A stretch of 64,000 nucleotides of DNA from NCBI GenBank assembly GCA_022432975.1, contig CM039504.1:2267459-2331458 (forward strand). Direction: 5' to 3'. How positions within the stretch are numbered: the first letter of the stretch is position 1; each line of letters opens with the position of its first letter. This document shows positions 1 to 10,803 of the stretch, piece after piece. This stretch comes from Begonia masoniana (taxonomy: Eukaryota; Streptophyta; Magnoliopsida; Cucurbitales; Begoniaceae). Made by a program: the position numbers and the translations under genes. A model generated the notes under the pieces. It was not told the origin of the DNA, searched no databases, and was given only the letters and a program-made list of their open reading frames with translations.

Positions 1-1690
1 TGCCCATTGTAATTGCGCCACTATTTTCTCTGCTGAATGAGTGCCTTATGGATGCAGGCATGGCATTATCAGAATCCCTTACTTGATTTACTTTGACTTT
101 TCTAATTCCACCAAAATTTTGACATGATATGGGATCTTCCATAGCATGGGACATGGATAAGCCTATAGAGGAATCATTACCATATTGATTCTCAAAATCT
201 TTTCTTCCTATGTGCATATCCGCAGGTCCAATGTCAGAGATATTTCTATCAACCAAATTGACAGTTCGAATAGGTTCAGATTCAAAGAGGCGATCACTGA
301 ACTGCCCAGGAGCAGACTGAAAACCAGAAGATGTTGTCCCATAGAGAAACATCCATATGTGAAACCCCCGGAACTGGTCTACCGCTAACTGTTTCTATTG
401 CCTGCTTCTTGCTGCTAAATAATTCTGGTGTACTGCCATCTGTGAACCATTGATGGCCACGCTTTGCTTCCATCCTGGAAGAATTATCATACCCCATCTC
501 CACATCAGTTAAGCACCCAGCATTACTTGGCATCCAAAAGGTTTTGTGCTGGAAAGACTACCACAGCAGCACTTTAAAATATTTTCCAATAACGTGATTA
601 TCAAAATACGTACTGTACCAAAAGAAAATAAAAAAACAAAGAAGATGCCATATAAGAATGTTCTTAAAAAATCACCCCAGAAGAAGATAAAACTAAGTTC
701 ATTGATTAAGTTAGCCCATCGTTAAAAATTTAAGAATGTCAAGATGGAAAATATATTTCATCCTACACCTTAAAATAGTAGCTTGTAATCCAGTAGTTAT
801 TTGTGCAAGTACATGCCAAGTCAAAAACTAAAGATGCAGTAAGTAACACAAAAATACAATCTATGATTGAAATTCAATACAGAAAATAATGATGAGAGCA
901 GTTCGATTCATAATCACCCGATTGAAACTTTCTCAAATGAAAAGCTTAATAAGATTTGTTTGCCAACAAATCTTGACAACAAACGCACATATCAAAGCTC
1001 AATCATATAATATACAACAAGCAACTATATATGATCGAAGTTAAGGTTGGAAAACTCGGCCAAAAATTACTAAAATTACTCTTGAATTTATTATTAACTG
1101 AGAAGAGTTCCATGCATACCATTTTTGGCCGCCAAATCCGCCGCAGGAAACTAGAGAGTACCTAAATCAGCTATTTCTCCCTTCAGGGAAATCTGATAAG
1201 CTATAATCACGCCTTAAACACAAACGGAAACTGTTGCTCCCCGTACCCTCAACGAAACCAAAGCCATCAAAGAAAAACGAAAGCAAAGACCATTCCAAAT
1301 CCCGCAGCTGGAAGCTTTGCCCAATCAATCTCCACAATCACACAAACTGAGCAGTTCAAAGGCATTGAATCAGAAATCAGGCTCTGATTATAGTTGATTT
1401 ACACATCCCAAGTTTTTAATACATATACACCACAAATGCGAGATACTTCCGAATACAATTTTAAGGATTGGAAACAACAATGGCAATTAAATCCCCGAAA
1501 TTTTGAGACAAATAAGTCAGCCTCATAGTAGAAGTACCTTAACCAGGTGATCACCGGTAAGATTTACCGGTTAGTAGCGCCGGCGAATCGGCAACTCCTC
1601 TGCTTGTGTCCCTCAAAAGAAAGAGAAAAGGACATCTCGGACTCCGGACAGAGAAAGAGCAGCTAAAAGCTAGCGAGTGGTTTTGTTGCT
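1..1690 (-). CDS. 5' part of a plant nuclear protein of the TDBD (Tify-binding) type, with a 5'UTR intron
   Basis: The gene runs off the left edge. A non-coding first exon at about 1537-1690 ends in a donor (AAG/GTACTT on the minus strand), followed by an intron of about 1 kb and an acceptor at 549-550. The ATG is at 533. Coding sequence is open from 533 to 1, but two frames must be joined: the first runs to about 337 (ending near SLWDN) and the second continues SSGFQSAPGQF... to base 1. One extra A, or two missing bases, near 329-337 explains the shift. Motifs such as RTVNLVDRNI and GGIRKVKVNQVRDSD match my memory of the N-terminus of a plant family whose C-terminus carries the PF16135 Tify-domain-binding region. 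That region lies outside the window, so the family name is tentative. The change of frame may be a consensus error. Confidence 0.55.
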
Positions 1691-1699
1691 CATGACAAA

Positions 1700-2247
1700 T
1701 AATATGCTGCTGCCCGTTCTATTATTACTATATCCATCCCATTAACAATTCTCTCAATTTTTTAAAATCTATAATTTATTTTACCAATCAAATTTAATTT
1801 ATAAATGACATTTAATTTACATGAGATTTTAACAATATCCCACTTCAGATATTTTTGGGTTCGCTTCGGGACCGGATAATTTCAATCGAGCAAATCATAA
1901 ATTTTTTTAATCGATACAAAATTTCAGGAGAACTATTTTTCAGCTGTAACACTGGGAATTTTTTTGAAACAAATTACCACTAAATCACCACCCGAGTCAA
2001 ATTTGTTAATTCCAAGGATTCTCGGAGGGAAAATAGAGACAAAACATAAAAAAAAATTAACTAAATTTTTGCTTGATTTGGAAAAAGGTGATCCGTGATG
2101 GTGACTAGCCACACTGCAAATTTGTCACGTATTAATTTGTAATTATTTACATAATATACACTCATGTTAAAGGCCCAAATTTCTGATTGCTAATTCAATG
2201 ATCCAAATGCATCTTTTAAGCCCAAGTGACATGCTGGATTACCATTT
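1700..2247. other. AT-rich intergenic stretch
   Basis: It holds the proximal promoter of the leftmost gene and AT-rich sequence up to the Harbinger-type element. I see no gene or repeat of note. Confidence 0.5.
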
Positions 2248-2250
2248 AGA

Positions 2251-3395
2251 GCATCTCCAATGGGATGATGCATTTTCTCAAATTTGAGAAAATGCATCAT
2301 CCAAGCTCCAATGGAATGCCAAAATAAATGGCATAATGTCATTTTGATCCAAACATGAATAGTGATGATGCAAATTTGCATCACCACTATTCATCCATGC
2401 TATTTTTTTTTTTTAGTCATTCTATTTTTTTTAAATTGTAAATATATCCTTTTTTTAATTTGTGTATTAATTTATTTCAATATGATATTTAATAATCTAA
2501 TTGTTGTAATTAGTACTAGTTAAAATGTTAAAAGATATTAAAAATAATTAATATTAAATTTAATATTCCTAAAAATTTGACTTATTTGATATTTTACATA
2601 AAATAGGATAGTTGTATTGATATTAATACAACTCAAAATTACATATTCCTAAAAAAAAAAAAAATTACAACCACATTATACATAACAAACTCAATAAAAT
2701 TACAAATATTAACAAACGTGATCTAAATGCACCGATTGAGCAACTAATAGAAACATCACCTCCTGAAGTTGAAATGGTGTTAGACGAAGATACACGATTT
2801 CAACGCTTCATCGATCGATATAGACAAATCAGAGATAGAGATGCACATTTTGCACTTCGTAATGCACTTGTAAATCATCTGTGGGAGAAATATTCAAACT
2901 CAGATGATTGAATATATATAGTTTTTTTTTTTATGTTTAAGTTATATTTTTTTTATGCATTTGTAGTTTTTTTTTTTATATTTTAGTTGTATTTTTTTTA
3001 TGCACTTGTAATTTTCTTTTTCTTTTTAATTAAGTTTCAGTTGTTTTTATTTATTTATTTATGAGTGATAATATTAATATATATATCTTTGTTAAATTAA
3101 CATGTATAAAAAATAAATAATTTATATATATATATATATATTATTTTATATATTATTGGTTTATGTGAATAAATGTTAAATTTGAGTATGAGCAATTGGT
3201 ACAATATTAAAATTATAAGGGTTAATGTGTAAAATATATAAATTATAGTGTGAAAAAATATGTAAAGAATATTCTTTTTAGTATAAAAAATAGCATTTTG
3301 GCATTTTGGGTTGGAGATGAAATTACTGTTTAGTGATGCAAAATGCTATTTTGGTATAGAAAAATAGCATTTTGGCATAGACTGGTTGAAGATGG
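2251..3395 (+). mobile_element. Non-autonomous PIF/Harbinger element
   Basis: The left end reads TTA/GAGCATCTCCAATGGG. The right end, read on the minus strand, is TAA/GACCATCTTCAACCAG. The imperfect terminal inverted repeats and the flanking TTA on both sides fit the 3-bp TTA target duplication of PIF/Harbinger (Tourist) elements. The subterminal zones also carry inverted copies of a motif close to AATAGCATTTTGGCAT. The roughly 1.1-kb interior is AT-rich and keeps only the end of a transposase frame (2711-2911). This is therefore an internally deleted derivative that would need enzyme supplied from elsewhere. Confidence 0.7.
2711..2911 (+). pseudogene. Harbinger transposase C-terminal remnant
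   Basis: The frame from 2711 to the TGA at 2909-2911 encodes about 66 residues containing DEDTRFQRFIDRYRQIRDRD and ALRNALVNHLWEKY. This is the usual tail of plant PIF/Harbinger nucleases (RF...F, then the DAHxALRxALxxHLWE block). No ATG and none of the catalytic acidic residues are present; sequence upstream is non-coding and AT-rich. It lies inside the terminal-inverted-repeat element, consistent with an internal deletion that removed the rest of the gene. It is too short for the usual ORF length cutoff. Confidence 0.75.
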
Positions 3396-3487
3396 TCTTA
3401 ACAACGTAAAGCTAATGCTAAATAATCCTATTCGTATTAATTACGGTAAATATCAATATGGATTAGGATATCCATGTAACGAGTACC

Positions 3488-4030
3488 TTATACCTTTTTT
3501 TTTTTTTTGTTATCAACACTTCAACGTTAGAGGTATTAGCAATGGACAATTTGTCGTTAATATCTGTTAGAGTCTTGGTCAAAGTTTGTTAATTTTCTCT
3601 CTCTAAAAATCTCCAAGAACGACGCCTCATTTTTGACGATTTATACGACGCAAGCTAAATCCAATATCAAAACGAAAGATGTTGGTAAATTCTTGAGGGA
3701 TTGTGCTTGATCATTTATGGGACATGAGGGCTCTACAATATCGAAAGACAAATCAAGAAAAACAAGGAGAAACGATTAAAACCCTTGAATGATAGACTTT
3801 GCTTAATGGGTTGGCAACGCCGGAGAAAGAGGGAGCGGCCTTACACGTTTACGACATGGAAGGTGGCATTGTGATCGAGGGTGCAATCTCGGGTAATGGC
3901 AATAGGCAGAGAATTAATATAGTTAAACAAAGATTTTAACGGACGTTAACAGTAACGTGTCTCTTACTAACACCTCTAACTTCAAAGAGATGATTATCAA
4001 AAAAAAAATATATAAGATATTAGTTCAATA
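3488..4030. mobile_element. Element with long imperfect terminal inverted repeats
   Basis: About 100 bp at the left (T-tract, then CTTCAACGTTAGAGGTATTAG near 3517-3540) pairs with the reverse complement of 3915-4026 (T-tract, then TTTGAAGTTAGAGGTGTTAG). The match extends through TTAATATCTGTTAGAGTCTTGG against TTAACGTCCGTTAAAATCTTTG. The interior of about 350 bp has no convincing frame. The structure suggests a MITE or foldback-type DNA transposon. I could not define a target-site duplication, so the exact ends and superfamily are open. Confidence 0.5.
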
Positions 4031-6022
4031 TACCAAGATATCGTTGTAGTTTACTTTAGTCCAAAATTTGACTCACCTAATATACTCCAACAACTCAATG
4101 TAGTTAATGTGACAATTTAAAAAAAATAAAAAATAAAAAGGTAGTTCTGTTTTGTAAAATATAAATTTATTTGAGCTGTAAAATGAGTTTTTATGTCCAA
4201 ATAATATTTTAAGAATTATTTACTCTTTGTTTTTGAAAATTAAAAGAAAAAATATCATAATTATAACTATAAATATTTTATCTTAGTTGTAAACTTCATT
4301 AAAATATCATAATTATAACTATAATTATTGTATCTTAGTTGTAAACTCTATTATTAGACACGTATTATATTTATCTTGTAGATTAGCAAGTTGATTAAGA
4401 CATTGACTAAAAGGTATTACGACGGATTAGAACGAAAGAGTTTGGTTTGGGGACACTCTAATTTCAATTAGTTGGAAACTTCTAAAATTTATTTTTAAAT
4501 TTGACCTTTTCTTTTAATATTTATTATTTTTTTTCATAAATTAAAAACATATTTGTATCTACGTCTTCGTTCCTTTGGAGCTTATCCACCTTTCTTTCAA
4601 TAGTGGTTCAAATTGCAAATCAATTGGCCAACTTCAATTTAAATATTTGTTTAATTAGTCACACTAAGACAATTTAAAAAAAAAAATTAAACTCTAATAT
4701 CTCGATCATTTTTCAACTAGACTATAATTAATTGTAACATTATAATTAATTTTGTTGTTAATTTCAAATATTACGGCATGTCAAATTAACTTAAAATTAT
4801 GTTGATTGTGAGGGTCCAAGCCATACCAGTGGGATACACAATCTCATATAGTTTGGGAAATCAAAATTGAATGGTTTATAAGTAGAGTTTCTCATGTTCT
4901 CTACTTAGTACAATGCGTTTTGAATTAACCCCAAAAATAAATTTGTACAGACTACGACTTAAACAAACAGTATTGTACTGGGAGCGCCGGAAGATATACT
5001 TGACATAATATAAATTTTTGCAGTAGAAGTCAACAATGATAATGCTTTTGGAGTAGAAGTCTAATGTATAATTTGTAGTTGGAGAAATATATTGGGGGAA
5101 ATGAGATATTAATTGTGCTGAGTTAGACCCACGTTGGTGAGACACGTCATCAGTATAATGTACCTAGACTAGAGTGAGTAGAAAACCTTTGTTACACGGT
5201 ATTGTAGCTTCTCCACAATTGCAACAACAAAAAAGTCAATAGCTTGACTCAATAAAAAAGAGATAAACCCTAGTTTCATATTAAATGGATTAGATTGTAC
5301 GACCTAATTAGTTTAGAAAGTCCTGACGTGACAAATTATAGCACTTACTCACCCTATATACATTAACACGATAACCTCTATGAAAGCCTAGTCATCATAT
5401 TTCTTAGTTGTGTGGATCCCTCAAACACGAGATAATCACATAAAGAGTTTTATAGTTGCATAAAAGTAAAATAGTTGATTTTTTTCAACAAATGAAAATT
5501 AGTCAAAAAGAATCGAGAAGAAATAAAAAATTTACGTAGTTCGGATAAAATCGTTTTCCAACAGAAACTTTTATTCAAGAATTAAAAAAATAAATATTAT
5601 TTTCATAATGCTACAGCATCCATGTAGTATTCATCGAAATTACAAAAAAGTCAAAATAACTTAAATTTATCTCCGCTCTCCACTTTTCTTTCTCTATTTC
5701 CTCTTTCATTTCAAATTCTCGATTATTTCACTCAGCTCACCAACTACTCTATTTAAAATGAAATAATACAAATTACAAAAGAATTAGGAAACTGTAGTCA
5801 AAAATGAGAATAAACCGAACCAAACTGCAAACAAATATTTACAACATTAGTATTATTTAGTAATCTTAGCTCCAACCTTTAATTTTCAGGTTCTTAGACT
5901 TACATTGTGATGAGTTATTTATTTACAGTAAAAATAACTATACACCATTTACATTAATAAATATAGAAAACTATTTATTATTAATTGTTATTATAAAAGA
6001 TAATAAATAAAATGAGTAGTCA
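4031..6022. other. Intergenic AT-rich region without recognised genes
   Basis: Short open frames here (for example 4876-5145 on the minus strand) show no conserved motif. A stretch near 5500-5560 loosely resembles the U5 side of copia LTRs but has no partner LTR nearby. Confidence 0.45.
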
Positions 6023-6266
6023 TGTAACGACCTACCCCTTCATCGGCATTTTTCCCGCGCGGACGCACCTAACCCAAGTGGTACCAGTGATGGGGAACTC
6101 TTAGTCATAACCTGTAGGCCAAGGTTCAAATCACTGGGGAGGCAAAAACTCTTCATCCAGGGGGGAGAAGGTCATGAGTGACAACTGGCTCGTATACTGA
6201 ATCGAGACCCGGATGGTAGTGCGTTTGCGCGGGAAAAAGGCCGGTGAAGGGTGTAGGTCGTTACAT
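6023..6266 (+). mobile_element. SINE-like tRNA-derived copy, plus orientation
   Basis: An A-box-like run (TAACCCAAGTGG, about 6070) is followed about 45 bases later by a B-box-like run (GGTTCAAATCA, about 6123). This is the internal RNA polymerase III promoter layout of tRNA-derived SINEs. The segment 6023-6066 is the reverse complement of 6213-6265, so the copy has an inverted end. The next 170 bases carry the same head sequence in the opposite orientation. Confidence 0.45.
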
Positions 6267-6440
6267 AAAAAGACAACTTTTTCTGTGGAGACCCACCCCG
6301 CGGACGCACCGCCATCGACCCTTGAGTCCCACTCAAGTGACCTTCTCCATCCCTGGGGTGAGAGTTTTTGTCTTCCCAGTGATTTGAACCTTGACTTCCA
6401 GGGCTTATGACCAAGAGTTTCTCATCACTGGTACCACTAG
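6267..6440 (-). mobile_element. SINE-like copy, minus orientation (inverted partner)
   Basis: On the minus strand from 6440 the sequence reads TCTAGTGGTACCAGTGATG..., then a B box in GTCAAGGTTCAAATCACTGG. It parallels 6070-6190 for more than 100 bases with scattered differences. The two copies lie head-outward and could form a long hairpin in RNA. The Cassandra element begins immediately to the right. Confidence 0.45.
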
Positions 6441-6448
6441 AGTTAAAT

Positions 6449-7326
6449 TGTGATGACCCGAATGTGTACTTATGAGCATGACTGCGGGGTAAACCTCGGG
6501 TTGCGGGATAAACCTCGAGACCTAAGCCGAATGTAGACAAATCCCAGACTTGAGTATAGGCAAATCCCGGGTCGTAAAGAAGGGGTCGTCACAATCCCAC
6601 ATCGTTTGAGGAAGTATATGAAAATGAAACATATATAAGGAAACCCTCCCAAGATAGTAAGACGCGTTTTGGAGCACAATTGGCAACAGATCCATTAGAC
6701 CTCCGAAGTTAAAAGTGTTCCGGTGAGAGCAGTACCATGTTGAGTGACCGACTGGGAAGTCCTTGCCAAACAAAGTCGTGAGGGGAGGATATTGGGTTAT
6801 GGCCCAATCCCCAGAGCAGACAATATCTTACTGGGAAAATTGGTCGTTATAAATAGTATCAGAGCCTGTACCCAACCGAAAATGTGGCCAACAAGGATGT
6901 TAGGCCCCCGAGGGGGGGTAATTGTGATGACCCGAATATGTACGTATGAGCACGACTGCAAAGCAAACCTCGGGTTGCGGGACAAACCTCGGGACCTAAG
7001 CCGAGTGTAGGCAAATCCCAGACTCGAGTATAGGCAAATCCCGGGTCGTAAAGAGGGGGTCGTCACAATCCCACATCACCTGAGGAGGTATATGAAAATG
7101 AAACATATGTAAAGAAACTCTCCCAAGATAGTAAGACATGTTTTGGAGTACAATTGATAACAGATCCCATTAGAACTCCGAAGTTAAAAATGTTCCGGCG
7201 AGAGCAGTACCATATTGGGTGACCAACTGGGAAGTCCTCGCCAAACAAAGCAATGAGGAGAGAATATTAGAATACGGCCCAATCTCCTGAGCGGATAATA
7301 TCTTACTGGAAAAAGAATTCGTTATA
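6449..7326 (+). mobile_element. Complete Cassandra TRIM retrotransposon
   Basis: Two direct LTRs (6449-6851 and 6923-7326, about 403 bp each) start TGTGATGACCC and end CGTTATA. The 71-bp internal part has a primer-binding site resembling TGGTATCAGAGC (initiator Met tRNA) right after the left LTR and a purine tract (GAGGGGGGG) right before the right LTR. Both LTRs contain 5S rRNA-like sequence (about 6688-6766 and 7160-7242), with blocks such as ACTCCGAAGTTAA, GGCGAGAGCAGTACCA and CTGGGAAGTCC. That is the defining feature of Cassandra. There is no coding capacity. A clear target-site duplication was not seen. Confidence 0.9.
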
Positions 7327-7740
7327 AGTCATGTCATGTACTGTAGTAACCAAAAAAAAAAAAAAAAAAAAAAAAAACTATGATGGAAGGAAACTTCTAG
7401 GGAAGTTAAAGAATAATGTCTAGGGTTTTACCCACCTTTTTAGACTTTTTCACATGTCTTGATTTACTCATCCATAGGTCATGCTTACGAATACTTTTTA
7501 TTTTATTTATTTTAAAAAAATATTATTTTTATAATTCATACCTACAGTAACATAAAGTTTGCCAGTATAGCAAGGTATAAAAACTAAATGTTTGAACTCA
7601 GAAACTTGTACTTTAGTCAAGTGATAATGTACCAGTCCAGTCCACAACCACTTACTATGCTATGCTTGATTTAATTAATTTAATTTTCCAACACACCATT
7701 GTTCACTTTTCCTAATTTTGGAAGAAACTAGGGCTTAAAT
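7327..7740. other. Intergenic stretch with poly(A) run
   Basis: It contains a roughly 28-base A run at about 7351-7378 and AT-rich sequence leading into the promoter of the zinc-finger gene. No gene seen. Confidence 0.5.
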
Positions 7741-7772
7741 GTCATTTTCAAATGTCAACTCTTGTACCAACC

Positions 7773-7781
7773 CTATAAATA
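7773..7781 (+). promoter_or_regulatory. TATA box of the C2H2 gene
   Basis: CTATAAATA lies about 130 bp upstream of the ATG at 7911. The leader between them is rich in C, T and A, as expected for a plant 5'UTR. Confidence 0.6.
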
Positions 7782-7910
7782 CCATTGGTTGGTACCCTCT
7801 GAAAATTTCACTACTCCTGTCCTTCATTCAAATCGAGAAAAATCATTTCAGTTTCCATACCCGAAACCTAAATCAGCTTCCAAGTTTTATATTTTTCTTC
7901 TCTGTTGACT

Positions 7911-8411
7911 ATGAAAAGAGAAAGAGAACTTGAAACCCTAACCATGGCGAATTACTTGATGTTGCTCTCTCGAGGAAACGATTTTACTTCCCAAGGCCGT
8001 GTGTTCGAGTGCAAAACGTGCAGCAGGAAATTCCCATCTTTCCAAGCCCTAGGTGGCCACAGAGCTAGCCACAAGAAGCCACGGTTAGGACCAGATGGCT
8101 CCGGCTCTGAGAACTCTCAAGGTTCCCCGACCAAACCCAAGACCCACGAGTGCACCATTTGTGGGTTGGAGTTTGCGATCGGTCAAGCTTTAGGCGGGCA
8201 TATGAGACGACACAGAGCTATCTCTAGTAGCGACGATACCCATCTCTGCACTTTGAGCCTTTCTTCTACAGAAGTTCCTCTGGTTTTGAAGAAGAGCAAC
8301 AATGGCGGTGGGAGAGTTTTGTGCTTGGATTTGAACCTAACTCCTCTAGAGAATGATAGACAGTTTGATCTTCAGTTGGGAAAGACTGGTTCTCTATATG
8401 ATTGTTTTTAG
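7911..8411 (+). CDS. ZAT-type C2H2 zinc-finger transcriptional repressor
   Basis: Intronless, 166 residues. The ATG at 7911 (MKRERELETL) is the best start; the frame upstream has only a TTG. Finger 1 uses C34, C37, H50 and H54 (FECKTCSRKF...QALGGHRASH). Finger 2 uses C81, C84, H97 and H101 (ECTICGLEF...QALGGHMRRH). Both carry the plant QALGGH helix. The EAR repression motif LDLNLTP is at residues 139-145, and a short acidic/Leu tail follows. An N-terminal basic stretch could aid nuclear entry, and an L-box-like YLMLLS occurs near residue 15. This layout matches the ZAT11/ZAT12-type C1-2i repressors, small nuclear proteins typically induced by abiotic stress. The exact ortholog is not assigned. 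Confidence 0.93.
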   Translation: MKRERELETLTMANYLMLLSRGNDFTSQGRVFECKTCSRKFPSFQALGGHRASHKKPRLGPDGSGSENSQGSPTKPKTHECTICGLEFAIGQALGGHMRRHRAISSSDDTHLCTLSLSSTEVPLVLKKSNNGGGRVLCLDLNLTPLENDRQFDLQLGKTGSLYDCF

Positions 8412-8614
8412 TGAGTTTTCACTTTTTTTTTTTTTACATTTCAGAATCAAATTCACACATGAACTACATACTGAGACTTTTCTATGATATATTTGTAAAT
8501 CTGTTCTTTATATTACACAAGAAATGAAACTATACCTCCTTGGCTTTTAATTCTTTTTCGTTTTGGGATTCATTTATAACCCATAAGAACTTTACGATCT
8601 TTACGTACATAGTT

Positions 8615-8668
<54 letters not shown>

Positions 8669-10320
8669 GTAACATGTCTCTATGTATGTATTATGAATGT
8701 ATGTATGTATATCCATCTAAAAAGATTTTATTAAAAATGCCAGGACAGCTAACAAGTCAAATATCAAAGGGTAAGTCGGCATTATCAGAGATTGACTTGT
8801 CTGAAAATGATGCAAAGATAACATCACTTTGATGCAAATGCGACGACTAACAAATATAATAGATAATTAGCTACCCGATTAAGTTAAGCCGTGTTCTAAT
8901 TTTCTCTCCGAATAGTTAGCTGATGCATGATTAAAAGTGAGAAAGAAGACGAAGAAGAAGAAGAAGAAGAAAGATGGGTTTTAACAAATTCTAAAACTTT
9001 AATTTTGTGAGAGAAAATAATTAATTGAAAATTACTTCTTTTAATTCGACTGTTGCAAACTCTCTTGTACTTCATTCCAACTCACTGTTCTGGACGTCAG
9101 CTGTTACATCAAGATTCTAAAACAAGATGCCGTGCAGTTTTAATACTAGGTTTTTGATTTTGTCTACAGTTGCCTTTTTAGACAGGCCATTTATTCAAAG
9201 CTTCATTTAGATTCATTCTATTGTCAAATTTATTCAAGTTTTACTGATAATCAACTTTTTCAGTTATCCATGTCGTTTTTTTTTACTTGGACCTTTAAAA
9301 GTCAGATAATTTATTAAGCATTAAATCTATATCAGAAAAAGATAATCATCAAGGTTGCATTAAAATATAAGATTAGACTCCTACTAACTTGTGTATCAAA
9401 CATGCTTCTATGATCATAAAAATGAACAAGTTTATTTATTTTATGTTGTTCGTTTTTTAAATAATTTTGGAAACTTATGTCAAACATATATACGTTATAT
9501 ATATCAACTATGTGTGCACCTTGTCCGCAAAGACTCGATAGTTATCCTATCCAACTCGAGAGAGGATTTTACCTTAACGCGAAAATTGAAAAAAAATATA
9601 TATCTATTTTGAAAATGCTAATTATTTAGTTGGCTGTTTATGTGCCTGCCTGACATTTTAGGTTGGGTATATAACGAATTTGGTAAACTTTAATGGGAAT
9701 AATTAAATTATGTTATTTCAGTAATATATTTCTAATTGTGATTAAACTGGGATTAAGAATGTAAGCAGCAAAAAAAATAATATTAATGAAATAAGTTGAA
9801 AATAAATTTATTAGTGTTTTAGATGACTCGTTTCTGACTCCACGTTTTACATGAAAATTTAATAACATAAAATATTTGTAGCATTTTTTAATAGTTATTT
9901 AGAGATCAAACTTGGGTACAATTATATGAACAAAGATGAGTTGGTATTGACTTTCGCTACAAAAACTTGTGAGGAATTATATGTACGTCTAGTCTTCCCC
10001 GCTATCATCGTGTCATCATCTTCCCGCTGCGACAATCTTCAAAATTCAAACAACACACAGATAATTTTAAGAAATAATTAACATAATAAATAAAAGATTG
10101 GTTAAAGTGTAACGTATATTATTATTCTTCTTTTATTGGTGCACGTCACGTGTGTATATGATTGTGTGAGAACGCAAGTTCATTTATTCTGAAGTAATTA
10201 GAAAAAAAAAAAGTTGTAATTGTTGGCTTGAACTTATTAGCATTTGAATGAGAAAACTGGCATCGCAATTTGGCTTTTATCAATAATATGGTATTTATGT
10301 CTTGACTTTCCTTCGTATTT
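8412..10320. other. Intergenic region with microsatellites
   Basis: A (TC)n tract lies at about 8621-8664 just downstream of the zinc-finger gene, with a short GAA run at about 8950-8971. The rest is AT-rich with no conserved frame. Confidence 0.5.
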
Positions 10321-10327
10321 TTTTACG

Positions 10328-10328
<1 letters not shown>

Positions 10329-10402
<74 letters not shown>
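10329..10402. repeat. Compound (TA)n(GA)n microsatellite
   Basis: About 25 bases of TA repeat pass directly into about 50 bases of GA repeat. It is likely polymorphic. Confidence 0.9.
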
Positions 10403-10405
<3 letters not shown>

Positions 10406-10761
10406 ATGAGAGGTATGGTGAAAGTCAGTAACGCATCTATATTATAATCAGATGCATCAGAAATGACCCTTCACACTAATGGTGGGACTTTTATTTTCGT
10501 TGACTTGATTTAGTATTGACTTTTTATTCTGAACTATTTAATGACATTCAATGTCATCATCTTCTCATTTTGGTAATTATCAATCGTTAATCTCTTTCTT
10601 TAAAAATAGTCTAGAAAAGGTGCCCTCCTTGGTTTAACCTACTTGTCAAACTTTGACGATACCAGCACCTTTTTCAAGTGAAATATCTATAATGCCCTCA
10701 GCATCTTTCCTGGCTTGGGTGGTTTTGACATTGCAGAAATGAAATTTTAGAACGAAAGAAT

Positions 10762-10803
10762 GACGAAGCTGAAGCTGAAGCTGAAGCTGAAGCTGAAGCT
10801 GAA
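10762..10803. repeat. Short (GAAGCT)n array downstream of the ALP1-like gene
   Basis: About seven units of the same hexamer that forms the 1-kb array at 11779. It lies about 110 bp beyond the stop codon of the ALP1-like gene. It may be the seed from which the large array arose, or a trace of the same rearrangement. Confidence 0.9.

Noticed and set aside
5480..5600. Copia LTR fragment
   Set aside because: The resemblance is limited to a short ACGTAGTTCGG-type stretch; there is no second LTR, primer site or target duplication.
6070..6133. tRNA gene
   Set aside because: A- and B-box-like motifs occur, but I could not fold an acceptor stem and anticodon arm; a SINE-like repeat fits better.
6688..6766. 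5S rRNA gene
   Set aside because: Only part of the 5S sequence is present, it is diverged, and it lies inside both LTRs of a Cassandra element.
7905..7910. Start of the zinc-finger frame at 7905
   Set aside because: The codon there is TTG; the first ATG is at 7911.
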